Source: Pseudoxanthobacter soli DSM 19599
Lineage (GTDB): Bacteria > Pseudomonadota > Alphaproteobacteria > Rhizobiales > Segnochrobactraceae
Reading direction: 5' to 3'
Assembly: GCA_945898215.1 (NCBI GenBank)
Contig: CAMDHY010000023.1
Coordinates: forward strand, 1 to 45,677
DNA: 45,677 bases
Shown here: positions 26,396-35,555 of the stretch, in pieces
Layout: each line of letters starts with the position of its first letter
How positions within the stretch are numbered: position 1 is the first letter of the stretch
Position numbers and translations under genes: made by a program
The notes under the pieces: model-generated
Seen by the model: the letters and a program-made list of their open reading frames with translations, nothing else
Databases searched by the model: none
What the model was told of the DNA's origin: nothing

Positions 26396-26941
26396 CTAGG
26401 CCGCCGGGGCTTCCGCCAGCTTTTTCAGGCTGGCGAGGCCCGTCTCGAAGTCCTGGCCGATCATCTGGTCGGCGTCGAAGAACAATCCCATCACCTTGAA
26501 CGGAAACGAGCTCTGCCCCGCCATCGCCCAGGTGACGAGCGTGCCGTCGCCTTCGGGGGTGAGGGTGAAGGTGGCGGTGTTGTTTGCCTGGAAGGGCTCG
26601 GTGAAGGCGAGGTCAATGACGACGCGGGACGGCGGCTCGGCCTCGGTGATGCGCATCGTGCCGGCGCCGGCCTGGCCGTTGCCCGCCCACGCGTAGGTCG
26701 CGCCGACGCCGCTCTCCGGGCCGCCGAACGTGCGCTTCATCGCGGGGTCGAGCTTCTCATAGGGCGACCAGCCGCCCCAGCGGTGGAAGTCGGCGACCAG
26801 CGGGTAGATGCGCTCCGCCGGCGCCTTGATGGCGAGCGAGCGGGCGATGCGGAAGCTGTCCGGCTGCAGCGCCGCCGCGACGAGCACGCCGGCGATCACC
26901 ACCACGACGATGGCGACCAGTCCCAGAAGCACTTTCTTCAT
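26396..26941 (-). CDS. Membrane-anchored SRPBCC (polyketide cyclase/START-like) protein
   Basis: 181 residues: one N-terminal membrane helix (VLLGLVAIVVVVIAGVLVAA) then an SRPBCC domain (IARSLAIKAPAERIYPLVAD, FHRWGGWSPYEKLDP, ATFTLTPEGDGTLVTWAMAG). The family binds hydrophobic ligands; no specific ligand can be named. GGGAGAA precedes the ATG. It lies 90 bases downstream of the sigma factor gene on the same strand, so it may share its transcript. Confidence 0.88.
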   Translation of the reverse strand: MKKVLLGLVAIVVVVIAGVLVAAALQPDSFRIARSLAIKAPAERIYPLVADFHRWGGWSPYEKLDPAMKRTFGGPESGVGATYAWAGNGQAGAGTMRITEAEPPSRVVIDLAFTEPFQANNTATFTLTPEGDGTLVTWAMAGQSSFPFKVMGLFFDADQMIGQDFETGLASLKKLAEAPAA

Positions 26942-27031
26942 GGCCGTTCTCCCTATGCCGCGGCGCGTCCCCGGCGCCGCCCGAAGTGTCTCTGCCGCGG
27001 TCGCCGGGGCCGCGGGTCGCCGTGCCGGACC

Positions 27032-28315
27032 CTACCGCCGCGCGCCGTCGCGCGCCGCTGCTTCCGCCTGCAGGCGGTCGAGGTGGGCGCGGATGTGCTG
27101 CGCTTCGGCGGGCGAATTGGCGAGCGCGATCGCCCGGCAATAGGCCTCGGCCGCCTCGTCTGCGCGGCCGAGCTCGGAGAGCAGCGCGCCGCGCAGGCCG
27201 TGGAAATGGAAGTAGCCCGACAGCCGGTCGGCGAGTGGCTCGATCATCGCCAGCGCCTCGGCCGGGCCGCGCAGCTTCGAGACGGCGACGGCGCGGTTGA
27301 GCGTCACCACCGGCGAGGGCGCCAGCCGTTCCAGCGTCGAATAGAGGAGGTCGATCTCAGCCCAGTCCGTGTCCTCCGGCCGCCGGGCGCGGGCGTGCAG
27401 GGCCGAGATCGCCGCCTGCACCAGGTAGGGGCCCGGCCGGCGGTGGCGCACCGCCTTGTCGATCAGCGCGAGGCCCTCGCCGATCATCGCGGCGTTCCAG
27501 CGCGAGCGGTCCTGCGCGTCGAGCAGCACGACGGCGCCGTCGGCGTCGAAGCGGGCGGGGGCGCGGGCGTGGGAGAGCAGCATCAGGGCGAGCAGCCCCA
27601 TCACCTCGGGCTCGGCCGGGAACAGCCGCAAGAGCAGCCGGCCGAGGCGGATCGCCTCCTCGGCCAGGCGGCCGCGCGCCTCCGCCGTCTCGTGGCTGAC
27701 GGAGTAGCCCTCGTTGAAGACGAGGTAGACCATCGCCGCCACCGCCGCGAGGCGCTCGGCCCGCTCGACAGGACCCGGCGCCTCGAAGGGCACGTCGGCC
27801 TTGGCGATCTTCGCCTTGGCGCGGGTGATGCGCTGTTCCATCGCCGCCTCGCTGACGAGGAAGGCGCGGGCGATCTGGCGCACCGACAGGCCGGAGACGA
27901 TGCGCAAGGCGAGCGCGATCTGTTGGGTCCCCGGCAGCTCGGGATGGCAGCAGACGAACAAGAGGCGGAGGATGTCGTCGCGGTAGCCGGCATCGTCGAG
28001 GCGCTCTGCGATGCCCGCCTCGGCGTCGCCGAGGTCGGAGAGCACCGCCTCGTCGGGCAGCGGCGCGAGCCGTTTCTGGCGGCGCGTGTGGTCGATCGCA
28101 ACGTTGCGGCCGACGAAGACGAGCCAGGCGGCGGGATCGCGCGGCGGGCCGTTTTTCGGCCAGTGGGCGAGCGCCCTGAGGCACGCCTCCTGCACCGCCT
28201 CCTCGGCGAGGTCGAGGTCGCGGAAGTGGCGCAGCAGCGCCGCCACCGCGCGCGGCCGCGCCGACGCGAGCGCCGCCTCGATCCACGCCGCGGTGATGCC
28301 CGCCGCCTCGCTCAC
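27032..28315 (-). CDS. ECF42-like RNA polymerase sigma factor with C-terminal TPR-type extension
   Basis: 427 residues starting at GTG 28315. Region sigma2: HFRDLDLAEEAVQEACLRAL and DPAAWLVFVGRNVAIDHTRR; region sigma4: IALALRIVSGLSVRQIARAF and SEAAMEQRITRAKAKI; then about 240 residues of helical, TPR-like extension (YLVFNEGYS onward). This size and the adjoining YCII/DGPF gene, whose stop overlaps the sigma start (GTGA), fit the ECF42 group, in which the extension is needed for function and no classical anti-sigma factor is present. Target genes cannot be read from sequence. Confidence 0.9.
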   Translation of the reverse strand: MSEAAGITAAWIEAALASARPRAVAALLRHFRDLDLAEEAVQEACLRALAHWPKNGPPRDPAAWLVFVGRNVAIDHTRRQKRLAPLPDEAVLSDLGDAEAGIAERLDDAGYRDDILRLLFVCCHPELPGTQQIALALRIVSGLSVRQIARAFLVSEAAMEQRITRAKAKIAKADVPFEAPGPVERAERLAAVAAMVYLVFNEGYSVSHETAEARGRLAEEAIRLGRLLLRLFPAEPEVMGLLALMLLSHARAPARFDADGAVVLLDAQDRSRWNAAMIGEGLALIDKAVRHRRPGPYLVQAAISALHARARRPEDTDWAEIDLLYSTLERLAPSPVVTLNRAVAVSKLRGPAEALAMIEPLADRLSGYFHFHGLRGALLSELGRADEAAEAYCRAIALANSPAEAQHIRAHLDRLQAEAAARDGARR

Positions 28316-28713
28316 GCCGGCTCGCCTCCCTCGGAGGCACCCGCCGCCGGGCGGCTGTCGGGGAAGAAGCGCTCGACCGGGCGGATCTCGTAGGCGCCGC
28401 CGGGGTTCGCCCGGGCGAGGTCGCGCGCCGCCTCGATGGCCGCGTCGAGCGAGGCGCACTCGATCAGGTAGAAGCCGAGCAACTGCTCCTTCGTCTCGGC
28501 GAACGGGCCGTCGAGGACCAGCGGCGGGTCGCTGTCCTTGCGCAGCGTCGTCGCCGCGGTGGTCGGCAACAACCGCGCCACCGGGCCGAGCCGCCCCTCG
28601 GAGGCGAGCTTGCCGTGGACGACGGAAAGCCGCGCCATCACGGCGTCGTCCTCCGCCTTCGACCAGCAGCCGACGACGTCCTCGTCGTGGTAGCAGAGAA
28701 CGGCGTAGAGCAT
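28312..28713 (-). CDS. YCII/DGPF-domain protein, partner of the ECF sigma factor
   Basis: 133 residues of the YCII fold (ferredoxin-like) with the DGPF signature DGPFAETKEQLLGFYLIEC and a C-terminal IRPVERFF. It starts with MLYAVLCYHDED and is preceded by GGAGG. DGPF proteins are encoded with ECF42 sigma factors; their part in sigma control is not settled. A 4-base overlap couples translation to the sigma factor. Confidence 0.92.
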   Translation of the reverse strand: MLYAVLCYHDEDVVGCWSKAEDDAVMARLSVVHGKLASEGRLGPVARLLPTTAATTLRKDSDPPLVLDGPFAETKEQLLGFYLIECASLDAAIEAARDLARANPGGAYEIRPVERFFPDSRPAAGASEGGEPA

Positions 28714-28793
28714 CGGCGCGGGCCTCCCGTGATCAAGGACGCGCGACTATGCCCCGGTCCGACACGGGGCCGCGAGGGTGGCGCGCCCTTTCC

Positions 28794-29282
28794 TCAGGGT
28801 GCGGCGGGCGCCTCGATCGTGCCCTGGATGTTGCAGACGGACAGGCTGGCGGTCCCCAACGTGTTGAGCTGAATCTGCAGGCGGACGCCCGCCGGCACCG
28901 TGAACGGCGTCGTCCAGTTGGTGATGGCCGACTCGAAGTCGCCATCGACCGACCGCGAGACAACCGGGATGAAGACGCCCTGCGACCCGTCGAGCAGCAC
29001 GCTGGCTTGCAGCATCGCGCCGTCGCTGCCGAGGAAGCCGCAGTTGACGAGCGAGATCGTCCGCGTCCGGGTGCTCTTCCTGCCGAAGTCGGCGATGCAC
29101 TGGCTCGCCTCGCAGACAGCGCTCACCCGCGCTGTGAACGGCCTCGCGTCGCCGACCGCGGCGGCGCCGATGCGTTCCTCGATCTTGCCCGCCGGCGGCC
29201 CGTCGAACGGGGCGGCGGTGGCAGCTCCAAGCGACAGCGACAGGGCGGCAGCGGCGGCAAAGGGCAGACGATAGCCGAGCAT
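28794..29282 (-). CDS. Small exported protein with paired cysteines, function unknown
   Basis: 162 residues: signal peptide (LPFAAAAALSLSLGAATAAP) and a beta-rich mature domain with cysteines in VCEASQCIADFG, LVNCGF and LSVCNIQG. The start at 29282 places the signal peptide correctly. No family recognised. It may follow its own promoter in the gap to the right, and lies upstream of the YCII-sigma pair on the same strand with an 80-base gap. Confidence 0.72.
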   Translation of the reverse strand: MLGYRLPFAAAAALSLSLGAATAAPFDGPPAGKIEERIGAAAVGDARPFTARVSAVCEASQCIADFGRKSTRTRTISLVNCGFLGSDGAMLQASVLLDGSQGVFIPVVSRSVDGDFESAITNWTTPFTVPAGVRLQIQLNTLGTASLSVCNIQGTIEAPAAP

Positions 29283-29612
29283 GGGATGTCTCCTCGGGGA
29301 TGATGCGGGCCGTGATGCGGGTCGCAACGAGCCCAAGGCACCGCCACGATGGCGGGGGCCAGGACACATCATGCCAGCAACCCCGGCGCCCCGTCGGTTC
29401 AATTGCGCGCGGCGGGGGGATGGCCGCGCGCGGCAGGGGGCCGAACCCCCGCTGCGAATGGGCGCCTGCGTAGCCGCTTGATGCGGCCACCGGTGACAGC
29501 GCCGGCGCGCCCGGCTAAGCATCGTCGCGGGGGCTCATCCCGGCACCGGCGTCCTCCCGCCGGGGGCCGTGGCGCGTCTCCGCCCGATCCCGCCTGACGC
29601 GACCTCTCACGC
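29283..29612. other. 330-base divergent gap, nothing specific seen
   Basis: Separates the leftward exported-protein gene from the rightward permease gene. GC-rich with short runs of C and G; I see no good promoter match, hairpin with U-tract, or small gene. Confidence 0.4.
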
Positions 29613-30989
29613 ATGCCGCTCGAAGACGCCGCTCTGCTTGCCGTGGCCGTCGCCGCCGTCGCGCTCCTGACGGCGTGGCGGCGCTTCGATCCGTTCTTGA
29701 CGCTCGTGGCGGCGACCATCGGCTTCGCGCTCGCCGAGGGCATGTCGGTCGCCCACGTCGGCAAGGCGTTCGGCACCGGCTTCGGGCTGACGGCCGCCGC
29801 CGTCGGCCTCGCCGTGCTGGCCGCTGCCATGCTCGCCGAACTCGCGAACGTCAGCGGTGGCGCCGCCCGCCTCGCCGCTCTCTGCCGGCCGCCGCGGGAG
29901 CGCGCCGGCACGGCGGTGCTCGCCCGCCCGCTCGGCTTCCTCGCCGGCCTCGGTGCCTCGGCGGCGGTGGCCTATGCGATCACCGCGCCGCTGCGCTCCG
30001 CCCTCGCCGGCGCGCCGGCCACCGCAGTCGAGATTCTGCCGGCGCCGGCGCGGCGCGCGGCGCTGTCGGCCGGCCTTTCGCTGTCGGCCGCCCACGCGCT
30101 GGTGCTGCCGGCGCCGCCGATGATCGCCGCCGTCTCGATCCTCATGGCCGACTGGTCGGCAGCGATCACCCTCGGCCTGCCGGTCGCCGTCGCCGCCGCC
30201 CTCGTCGGCATGGTCTTCGTCCGCCTCGCCGCCGCGCCGTTGCGCGACGCGCCACCGGTCGAGGCGGCCGCCGCAGTGGCAGGCACCGAACCGCGCGGCC
30301 TCGGCCCGGCGGTGGCGGCCCTGGCGCTGGTGGCGGTGACGCTGGCGATCGTCGGCCTCACCGTCGTGCAGTCGCTCGGCGACATTCCGAGCGAGCCGTT
30401 CGGCGGCGGCCGCGCCCGCGAGACGCTCCTCGGTGCCGGCCGGCCGCTGGTGCTGCTCGCCCTCGTCGTCGCCGTGATGGGCCTCGTGACGCTCGCCTTT
30501 GCCGGCCGCCGCGACGGTGCGGCCACCGGCTGGGCGACCCGCGCCGTCCGCACGGCGGCGATGCCGATGCTGCTCGTCGCCGCCGCCGGCGGTTTGCAGA
30601 CGGTGACGCAGCAGCCCGGCATGGCGGAACTCCTCGGCGAACAGGTACTGGCGCTACCCTACGGCGTGCTGGTGCCCTTCCTGGCCGCCGCCATCGTAAA
30701 GTCGCTGCAGGGCTCGACGCTGGTCGCCGCCATCACCGCCGCCGGCATGACCGAGGCACTGCTCGTGCCGCTCGGCCTCGACGGCGAGACGGGGCGGGCG
30801 CTCGCCGCGCTGGCAGTCGGCGCCGGTTCGGTCACAGTCGGCCACATCAATGACCCGTTGTTCTGGCTGATCGCCGGTGAGGCGCGGCTGAAGCCGTGGC
30901 AGGGGCTCGCTCTGGTGACGGGCGGCCTCGCCGTGCAGGGTGCTGCGGCCGCAGCAGTTCTCACGGCGCTCGCCGCCGTGCTCCTGTGA
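29613..30989 (+). CDS. GntP-family (gluconate/organic acid) permease
   Basis: 458 residues, almost entirely hydrophobic, with about 12 predicted membrane segments. The C-terminal signature AVGAGSVTVGHINDPLFWLI corresponds to the GntP family motif (G-S-x-x-x-S/G-H-x-N-D-x-x-F-W), and STLVAAITAAGM is the second conserved helix. GntP proteins take up gluconate, gluconate-like sugar acids or other hydroxy acids with protons. No kinase or dehydrogenase for gluconate is adjacent; the next gene is a beta-glucosidase 25 bases downstream, so the substrate stays open. Confidence 0.88.
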   Translation: MPLEDAALLAVAVAAVALLTAWRRFDPFLTLVAATIGFALAEGMSVAHVGKAFGTGFGLTAAAVGLAVLAAAMLAELANVSGGAARLAALCRPPRERAGTAVLARPLGFLAGLGASAAVAYAITAPLRSALAGAPATAVEILPAPARRAALSAGLSLSAAHALVLPAPPMIAAVSILMADWSAAITLGLPVAVAAALVGMVFVRLAAAPLRDAPPVEAAAAVAGTEPRGLGPAVAALALVAVTLAIVGLTVVQSLGDIPSEPFGGGRARETLLGAGRPLVLLALVVAVMGLVTLAFAGRRDGAATGWATRAVRTAAMPMLLVAAAGGLQTVTQQPGMAELLGEQVLALPYGVLVPFLAAAIVKSLQGSTLVAAITAAGMTEALLVPLGLDGETGRALAALAVGAGSVTVGHINDPLFWLIAGEARLKPWQGLALVTGGLAVQGAAAAAVLTALAAVLL

Positions 30990-31014
30990 GGGCGGACCAA
31001 CGACGGAGACGAGG

Positions 31015-32430
31015 ATGCGCAGACGGGACGTGCTGATCGGGACGGCGGGGCTGTTGGCGGCACCGTTGGCGGGGGCGCTGCCCGCGCCGCGGGCAAGGGC
31101 TCAGCCGGTGCCGACGCTGCCGCGCGACTTCCTCTGGGGCGCCTCCACTTCGGCCTACCAGATCGAGGGCGCGGTCAAGCAAGGCGGCCGCAAGCCGTCG
31201 ATCTGGGACACCTTCTCCCACACCCCCGGCCGCATCGCCGACGGCACCACCGGCGACGTCGCCTGCGACCACTATCACCGCTACCTCGAGGACATCGGCC
31301 TCCTCACCGGCGCCGGCTTCGAGGCCTACCGCTTCTCGATCGCCTGGCCGCGCATCCTCCCCGACGGCACCGGCGCCGTGAATGACGCGGGCCTCGACTT
31401 CTACGACCGCCTCGTCGACGCCCTGCTCGCCGCCGGCGTGGCACCGTGGGCGTGTCCCTACCACTGGGACCTGCCGCAGGCGCTGCAGGACCGCGGCGGC
31501 TGGACCAACCGCGACAGCGCGGACTGGTTCGCCGACTATGTCCGCGTCGTCGTCGCCCGCCTCGGCGACCGCGTGCCGAACTGGGTGATGCTGAACGAGC
31601 CGAACGTCCACGCGATCTTCGGCCATGCCGTCGGCATCCATGCGCCGGGCCTCACCGGCTTCCCGAACTACATTTCGGCGCAGCACCACATGAACCTCGC
31701 CCAGGGTCGCGGCCTTGTCGCCGCGCGCGCCGAACGCTCCGGCCTCACGCTCGGCACGGTGTTCTCGCTGCAGCCGATCCGGCCCGCCTCCGACAGCGAG
31801 GCCGACCGCGCGGCGGCCAAACGCTTCGATGCGATCTGGAACCGCATCAACCTCGACCCGCTGTTCCACGGCCGCTATCCGGAGCTGTTCGGCGCCGAGT
31901 TCGCGCCGCTGGTGAAGGAGGGCGACATGGCCGCAATCCAGCAGCCGGTCGACCTCCTCGGCGTCAACTATTACGGCCCCTCCTACATGAAGGACGACCC
32001 CGGCGGCGTGCTGGGCGGCACCGGCTATGGCGCGCTGCCACCGGGCATGCCGGTGACGGCGCTCGGCTGGCCGATCGACCCGGAGGGCCTCGTCGAGGTG
32101 CTGGGCGATCTCCGCAGCAACTACGGCAACCCGGTCACCTACGTGACGGAGAACGGCGCCTGCTACGACGACCCGGCCCCTGTCGATGGGGTGGTCGACG
32201 ACCCGAAGCGCGCCGCCTTCATCGCCTCCCACCTCGCCGCCGCCGCCCGCGCCATCGAGGCCGGCGCCAACCTCAAGGGCTACTTCGCCTGGTCGCTGCT
32301 CGACAACTTCGAGTGGGCCGAGGGCGAGGCGAAGCGCTTCGGCATCGTCGCGGTGGACTTCGAGACCCAGGTCCGGACTCCGAAGACGTCGTACCGGTAC
32401 CTGAAGGACGTCATCGCGCAGCACCGGTGA
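31015..32430 (+). CDS. Tat-exported GH1 family beta-glucosidase
   Basis: 471 residues. Twin-arginine-like signal MRRRDVLIGTAGLLAAPLAG, with a cleavage site near ARAQ. GH1 hallmarks: FLWGASTSAYQIEGA, acid/base Glu195 in MLNEPN, nucleophile Glu379 in VTENGA, and YFAWSLLDNFEWAEG at the C-terminus. Hydrolyses beta-glucosides outside the cytoplasm; most bacterial GH1 enzymes are cytoplasmic, so the Tat signal is noteworthy. Start ATG 31015 lies 25 bases after the permease, suggesting one operon. Confidence 0.94.
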   Translation: MRRRDVLIGTAGLLAAPLAGALPAPRARAQPVPTLPRDFLWGASTSAYQIEGAVKQGGRKPSIWDTFSHTPGRIADGTTGDVACDHYHRYLEDIGLLTGAGFEAYRFSIAWPRILPDGTGAVNDAGLDFYDRLVDALLAAGVAPWACPYHWDLPQALQDRGGWTNRDSADWFADYVRVVVARLGDRVPNWVMLNEPNVHAIFGHAVGIHAPGLTGFPNYISAQHHMNLAQGRGLVAARAERSGLTLGTVFSLQPIRPASDSEADRAAAKRFDAIWNRINLDPLFHGRYPELFGAEFAPLVKEGDMAAIQQPVDLLGVNYYGPSYMKDDPGGVLGGTGYGALPPGMPVTALGWPIDPEGLVEVLGDLRSNYGNPVTYVTENGACYDDPAPVDGVVDDPKRAAFIASHLAAAARAIEAGANLKGYFAWSLLDNFEWAEGEAKRFGIVAVDFETQVRTPKTSYRYLKDVIAQHR

Positions 32431-32460
32431 GGGGTGGGGGCGGCGGGGGCTCGACGCCTG

Positions 32461-32614
32461 TCCCTCCCCTGCCAGGGGGAGGGACAGACCGCGAAGCGGT
32501 CAGGGTGGGGCCTGTCAATCACAGGCTCGACCTCGATTGCTGTCCCATTCTTGATCGACGGGCCCCCACCTGCCGGCTGCGCCGGCTGTCCTTCCCCCTG
32601 GCAGGGGGAGGACG
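32461..32614. repeat. Palindromic intergenic repeat, copy A
   Basis: Two arms, each with an outer stem (CCCCTGCCAGGGG; CCCCCTGGCAGGGGG), an inner stem (GACCGC-GAA-GCGGTC; GCCGGC-TGC-GCCGGC) and a GGGGCC-type edge, face each other across a central spacer. The right arm is nearly identical, in reverse complement, to the left arm of the copy at 34523. Resembles BIME/REP or a MITE. It fills most of the 305-base gap before the SDR gene; no gene is seen there. Confidence 0.8.
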
Positions 32615-32735
32615 CGTCGTGCTTGTTCGGCACGTCCTCGCAGCGACAACGATGCTCGCTGGCGGCGGAGCCCCCGGGGCGATACCCCCACCACCCCCGC
32701 TTCCCCCTCGAAGTCCCAGACGCTAAGCCTCGTCG

Positions 32736-34028
32736 ATGCGCATTGCCGTCATCGGGGCCTATGGGCTCGTGGGTTCCTATGCGTCCGCCCGCCTGGTGGC
32801 CGAGGGTCATGCGGTCGTCGGGATCGGGCGTGACATCGCGGCGGCGCGGCGGCGCTTTCCGGGGCTGGACTGGCAGCGCGCCGATCTCGCCAAGGCCTCG
32901 GTCGCCGACTGGACGGCCGCGCTCGCCGGCGTCGAGGCGGTGGTCAACTGCGCCGGCGCCCTGCAGGACAGTCCGCGCGACGACCTGAGGGCGGTGCACG
33001 TCGAAGGCGTCCGCCGCCTCGCGGAAGCATGCGCGGCGGTCGGCGTCCGCCGCTTCGTGCACATCTCGGCGGCCGGGGTCGCGGCGGGACGGCGGACGGC
33101 CTTCAACACCACGAAGCTCGAGGCCGAGGCGTTTTTGGCCGAGAGCCCGCTCGAGTGGATCATCCTGCGCCCCGGCCTGGTGTTTGCCCCGGCGGCCTAT
33201 GGCGGCACGGCGCTGCTGCGGGGCCTCGCCGGCGTTCCCGGCGTCACGCCGGTCGTCTTCGGCGACAGTCGGATCCAGGTGATCGGCGCCGAGGACGTCG
33301 CCATCGCCGTCGCCCGCTGCGTCGCGCCGGATGCGCCGACCCGCGTCAGCCTCGACCTCGTGCACGGCGAGGCGCTGACGCTGATCGACATCGTCGGCCG
33401 CCTGCGCGGCTGGCTCGGGCTGGCGCCAGCGCCGACGGTGCCCCTGCCGCCCGTCCTCGCCCGCCTGACCGCCGCCGCGAGCGACGGGCTCGCCTTTCTC
33501 GGCTGGCGCAGCCCGATGCGGACCGCCTCGCTCGAGCAGTTGCGGATGGGCGTGCGCGGGCGGTCGGAAGACGCCGCCCGGCTCGGGCTCGCCCCGCGCT
33601 CCTTCGATGCCCTCTTCGCCGCCGCGCCCTCGGGCGTGCAGGAGCGCTGGTTCGCCCGCGGCTATTTCGCCAAGCCCGCCATCCTCGGCTGCCTGTTCGG
33701 CTTCTGGCTCGTGTCGGGGCTGATCGGGCTGACGGTCGGGTTTCAGGCGGCCGTCGCCGTACTGACCGCCGCCGGGATGTCCGCCGGGCTCGCGGCCGGG
33801 GCGGTGATCGGCGGCAGCCTCGTCGACATCGCGCTCGCCCTCCTGCTCACCTGGCGGCCGACCGCCGCCCGCGCGCTACAGGGCATGCTGCTCGTCACCG
33901 CCGGCTACCTCGTCGGCGCGACGCTGTTGCGCCCCGATCTCTGGCTCGACCCGCTGGGGCCGCTCGTGAAGAGTATTCCCGCCGCCTTCCTGGCGCTCGC
34001 CGCGCTCGCGACGCTGGACGAGCGCTGA
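32736..34028 (+). CDS. SDR-family NAD(P)-dependent protein with C-terminal DoxX-like membrane domain
   Basis: 430 residues. N-terminal Rossmann domain (IAVIGAYGLVGSYASARLVA), atypical SDR of the NAD-binding NmrA/epimerase type (RRFVHISAAGVAAG, LEWIILRPGLVFAP), followed from about residue 310 by four hydrophobic segments (ILGCLFGFWLVSGLIGLTVG and on) of the DoxX-like kind. This fused protein and a DUF2269 protein are commonly encoded together. The reaction is unknown. Its stop overlaps the next start (TGATG). Confidence 0.88.
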   Translation: MRIAVIGAYGLVGSYASARLVAEGHAVVGIGRDIAAARRRFPGLDWQRADLAKASVADWTAALAGVEAVVNCAGALQDSPRDDLRAVHVEGVRRLAEACAAVGVRRFVHISAAGVAAGRRTAFNTTKLEAEAFLAESPLEWIILRPGLVFAPAAYGGTALLRGLAGVPGVTPVVFGDSRIQVIGAEDVAIAVARCVAPDAPTRVSLDLVHGEALTLIDIVGRLRGWLGLAPAPTVPLPPVLARLTAAASDGLAFLGWRSPMRTASLEQLRMGVRGRSEDAARLGLAPRSFDALFAAAPSGVQERWFARGYFAKPAILGCLFGFWLVSGLIGLTVGFQAAVAVLTAAGMSAGLAAGAVIGGSLVDIALALLLTWRPTAARALQGMLLVTAGYLVGATLLRPDLWLDPLGPLVKSIPAAFLALAALATLDER

Positions 34029-34498
34029 TGGACCTCTACACCCTCCTCAAGGTCGCACACGTCATCGGCGCGGCAGTGCTGCTCGGCACCGGCGCCGGCA
34101 TCGCCTTCTTCATGCTGATGGCGCAGCGCGCCCGCGACCCAGCGCTGATCGCCCACACCGCCGGCATCGTCTTGCTGGCCGACACGCTGTTCACCGCCTC
34201 GGCGGTGATCCTGCAGCCGGTCACCGGTGCTGCGCTCGCGCATCTTTCCGGCTATCCGCTGTGGTCGGGATGGATCGCCTGGAGCCTCGCCCTCTATGTC
34301 CTGACCGGCCTCTGCTGGCTGCCGGTGGTGTGGATCCAGCTCCGCCTCCGCGACCTCGCGCGGGAGGCCGTCGCCACCGGCGCGCCGCTGCCCGCGCGCT
34401 ATTTCCGGCTGTTCCGGGTGTGGTTCGTGCTGGGCCTGCCGGCGTTTGCGGCGGTCATCGGCATCGTCTGGCTGATGGTGGCGAAGCCGGAGATTTGA
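34028..34498 (+). CDS. DUF2269 integral membrane protein
   Basis: 156 residues with four predicted membrane helices (KVAHVIGAAVLLGTGAGIAF, LLADTLFTASAVILQPVTGA, WIAWSLALYVLTGLCWLPVV, VWFVLGLPAFAAVIGIVWLM). The histidine in KVAHVIG and the LQPVTG segment are typical of DUF2269, whose role is not known. It is translationally coupled to the SDR/DoxX-like gene, so the two probably act together in the membrane. Confidence 0.88.
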   Translation: MDLYTLLKVAHVIGAAVLLGTGAGIAFFMLMAQRARDPALIAHTAGIVLLADTLFTASAVILQPVTGAALAHLSGYPLWSGWIAWSLALYVLTGLCWLPVVWIQLRLRDLAREAVATGAPLPARYFRLFRVWFVLGLPAFAAVIGIVWLMVAKPEI

Positions 34499-34522
34499 GG
34501 TGGGGCAAGCGAGTGCGACCAC

Positions 34523-34668
34523 GTCCTCCCCCTGCCAGGGGGGAGGACAGCCGGCGCAGCCGGCAGGTGGGGGCCTGTCAATCCCAACCTATGTCAGTGG
34601 TTGGATTGACGGGCCCCACCCTGGCGACCTGCGGTCGCCTGTCCCTCCCCCTGTCAGGGGAGGGACTG
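34523..34668. repeat. Palindromic intergenic repeat, copy B
   Basis: Same structure as the copy at 32461: outer stems CCCCCTGCCAGGGGGG and CCCCCTGTCAGGGG, inner stem GCCGGC-GCA-GCCGGC, and a central pair TGTCAATCC/GGATTGACG that would close the cruciform. It separates the convergent DUF2269 gene and the spermidine-synthase-like gene, where it may also terminate transcription. Confidence 0.8.
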
Positions 34669-34691
34669 CTTCGCATCCGTCTTCGCGTCCC

Positions 34692-35360
34692 CTACTTCCT
34701 CGCGAGCCAGATCACGTGTCGCGCGCCGCCGCGTTTGCCCAGCGCCCGGGCGCGGACCTCCTCGACGGTGAAGCCCGCCTGCTTCAGCCGGCGCGTGAAG
34801 GCGGTGTCCGGACCTGCCGACCACACCGCCAGCACGCCGCCGGGCGTCAGCGCCGCCCGCGCCGCCCCGAGGCCGCCGGCGTCGTAGAGGCTGTCGTTGC
34901 CGGGGCGCGACAGGCCGTCGGGGCCGTTGTCGACGTCGAGCAGGATGGCGTCGAAGCTCGCCCGCGCCGCCGCGATCGGGCCGCCGACATCGGCCTCGGC
35001 GACCGTCACCCGCGGATCGTCGAGGCAGCCGGCGAACACCGCCGCCATCGGCCCGCGGGCCCAGGCGATCACCTCCGGCACCAGCTCCGCCACCGTGACG
35101 CGGGCATCCGCCGGCAGCACGGCGAGGGCTGCGCGGAGCGTAAAACCCATGCCGAGGCCGCCGATCAGGAGCGCCGGCGCCTTGCGCCCGGCGATCCGGG
35201 TGCAGGTGGCGGTGGCGAGCACCTCCTCGGAGCCGCCGGCGCGGCTGTTCATCAGCTCGTTGCCGCCGAGGCGGATGGAGAACTCGTCGCCCCGCCGCAT
35301 CAGCCGCAGCTGCGCGCCGCCCGGCACCGTCGCGGCGTCGACTTCCACCCACGGGATCAT
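34692..35360 (-). CDS. Spermidine synthase-like SAM-dependent protein
   Basis: 222 residues with a methyltransferase-type Rossmann core: ALLIGGLGMGFTLRAALAVL (SAM/dcSAM loop), VTVAELVPEVIAWARG, FDAILLDVDNGPDGL, and LTPGGVLAVWSAGPD. This is the spermine/spermidine-synthase fold but shorter than true SpeE (about 280-300) and without its N-terminal beta domain, so aminopropyl transfer is not assured. Stands alone, convergent with DUF2269 and divergent from the P450. Confidence 0.82.
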   Translation of the reverse strand: MIPWVEVDAATVPGGAQLRLMRRGDEFSIRLGGNELMNSRAGGSEEVLATATCTRIAGRKAPALLIGGLGMGFTLRAALAVLPADARVTVAELVPEVIAWARGPMAAVFAGCLDDPRVTVAEADVGGPIAAARASFDAILLDVDNGPDGLSRPGNDSLYDAGGLGAARAALTPGGVLAVWSAGPDTAFTRRLKQAGFTVEEVRARALGKRGGARHVIWLARK

Positions 35361-35555
35361 GGCGCGGCCCTAGGGATCATGGTGGGGTCCTCGGCTTCAT
35401 TGCACCATCGACGGGACGTCCCCGGTGCCCCAGGACTTGGCCCGGCAACCGGACCAGTCCGGCGTCGGCGGTGCGCGGCGGGGCTCGTCTGGATTTCCGG
35501 CCCTCGTCGGCGGCGGTCCGAGCGTGTACTGGCGGGGGCTGCCCAAGTCCACCGG

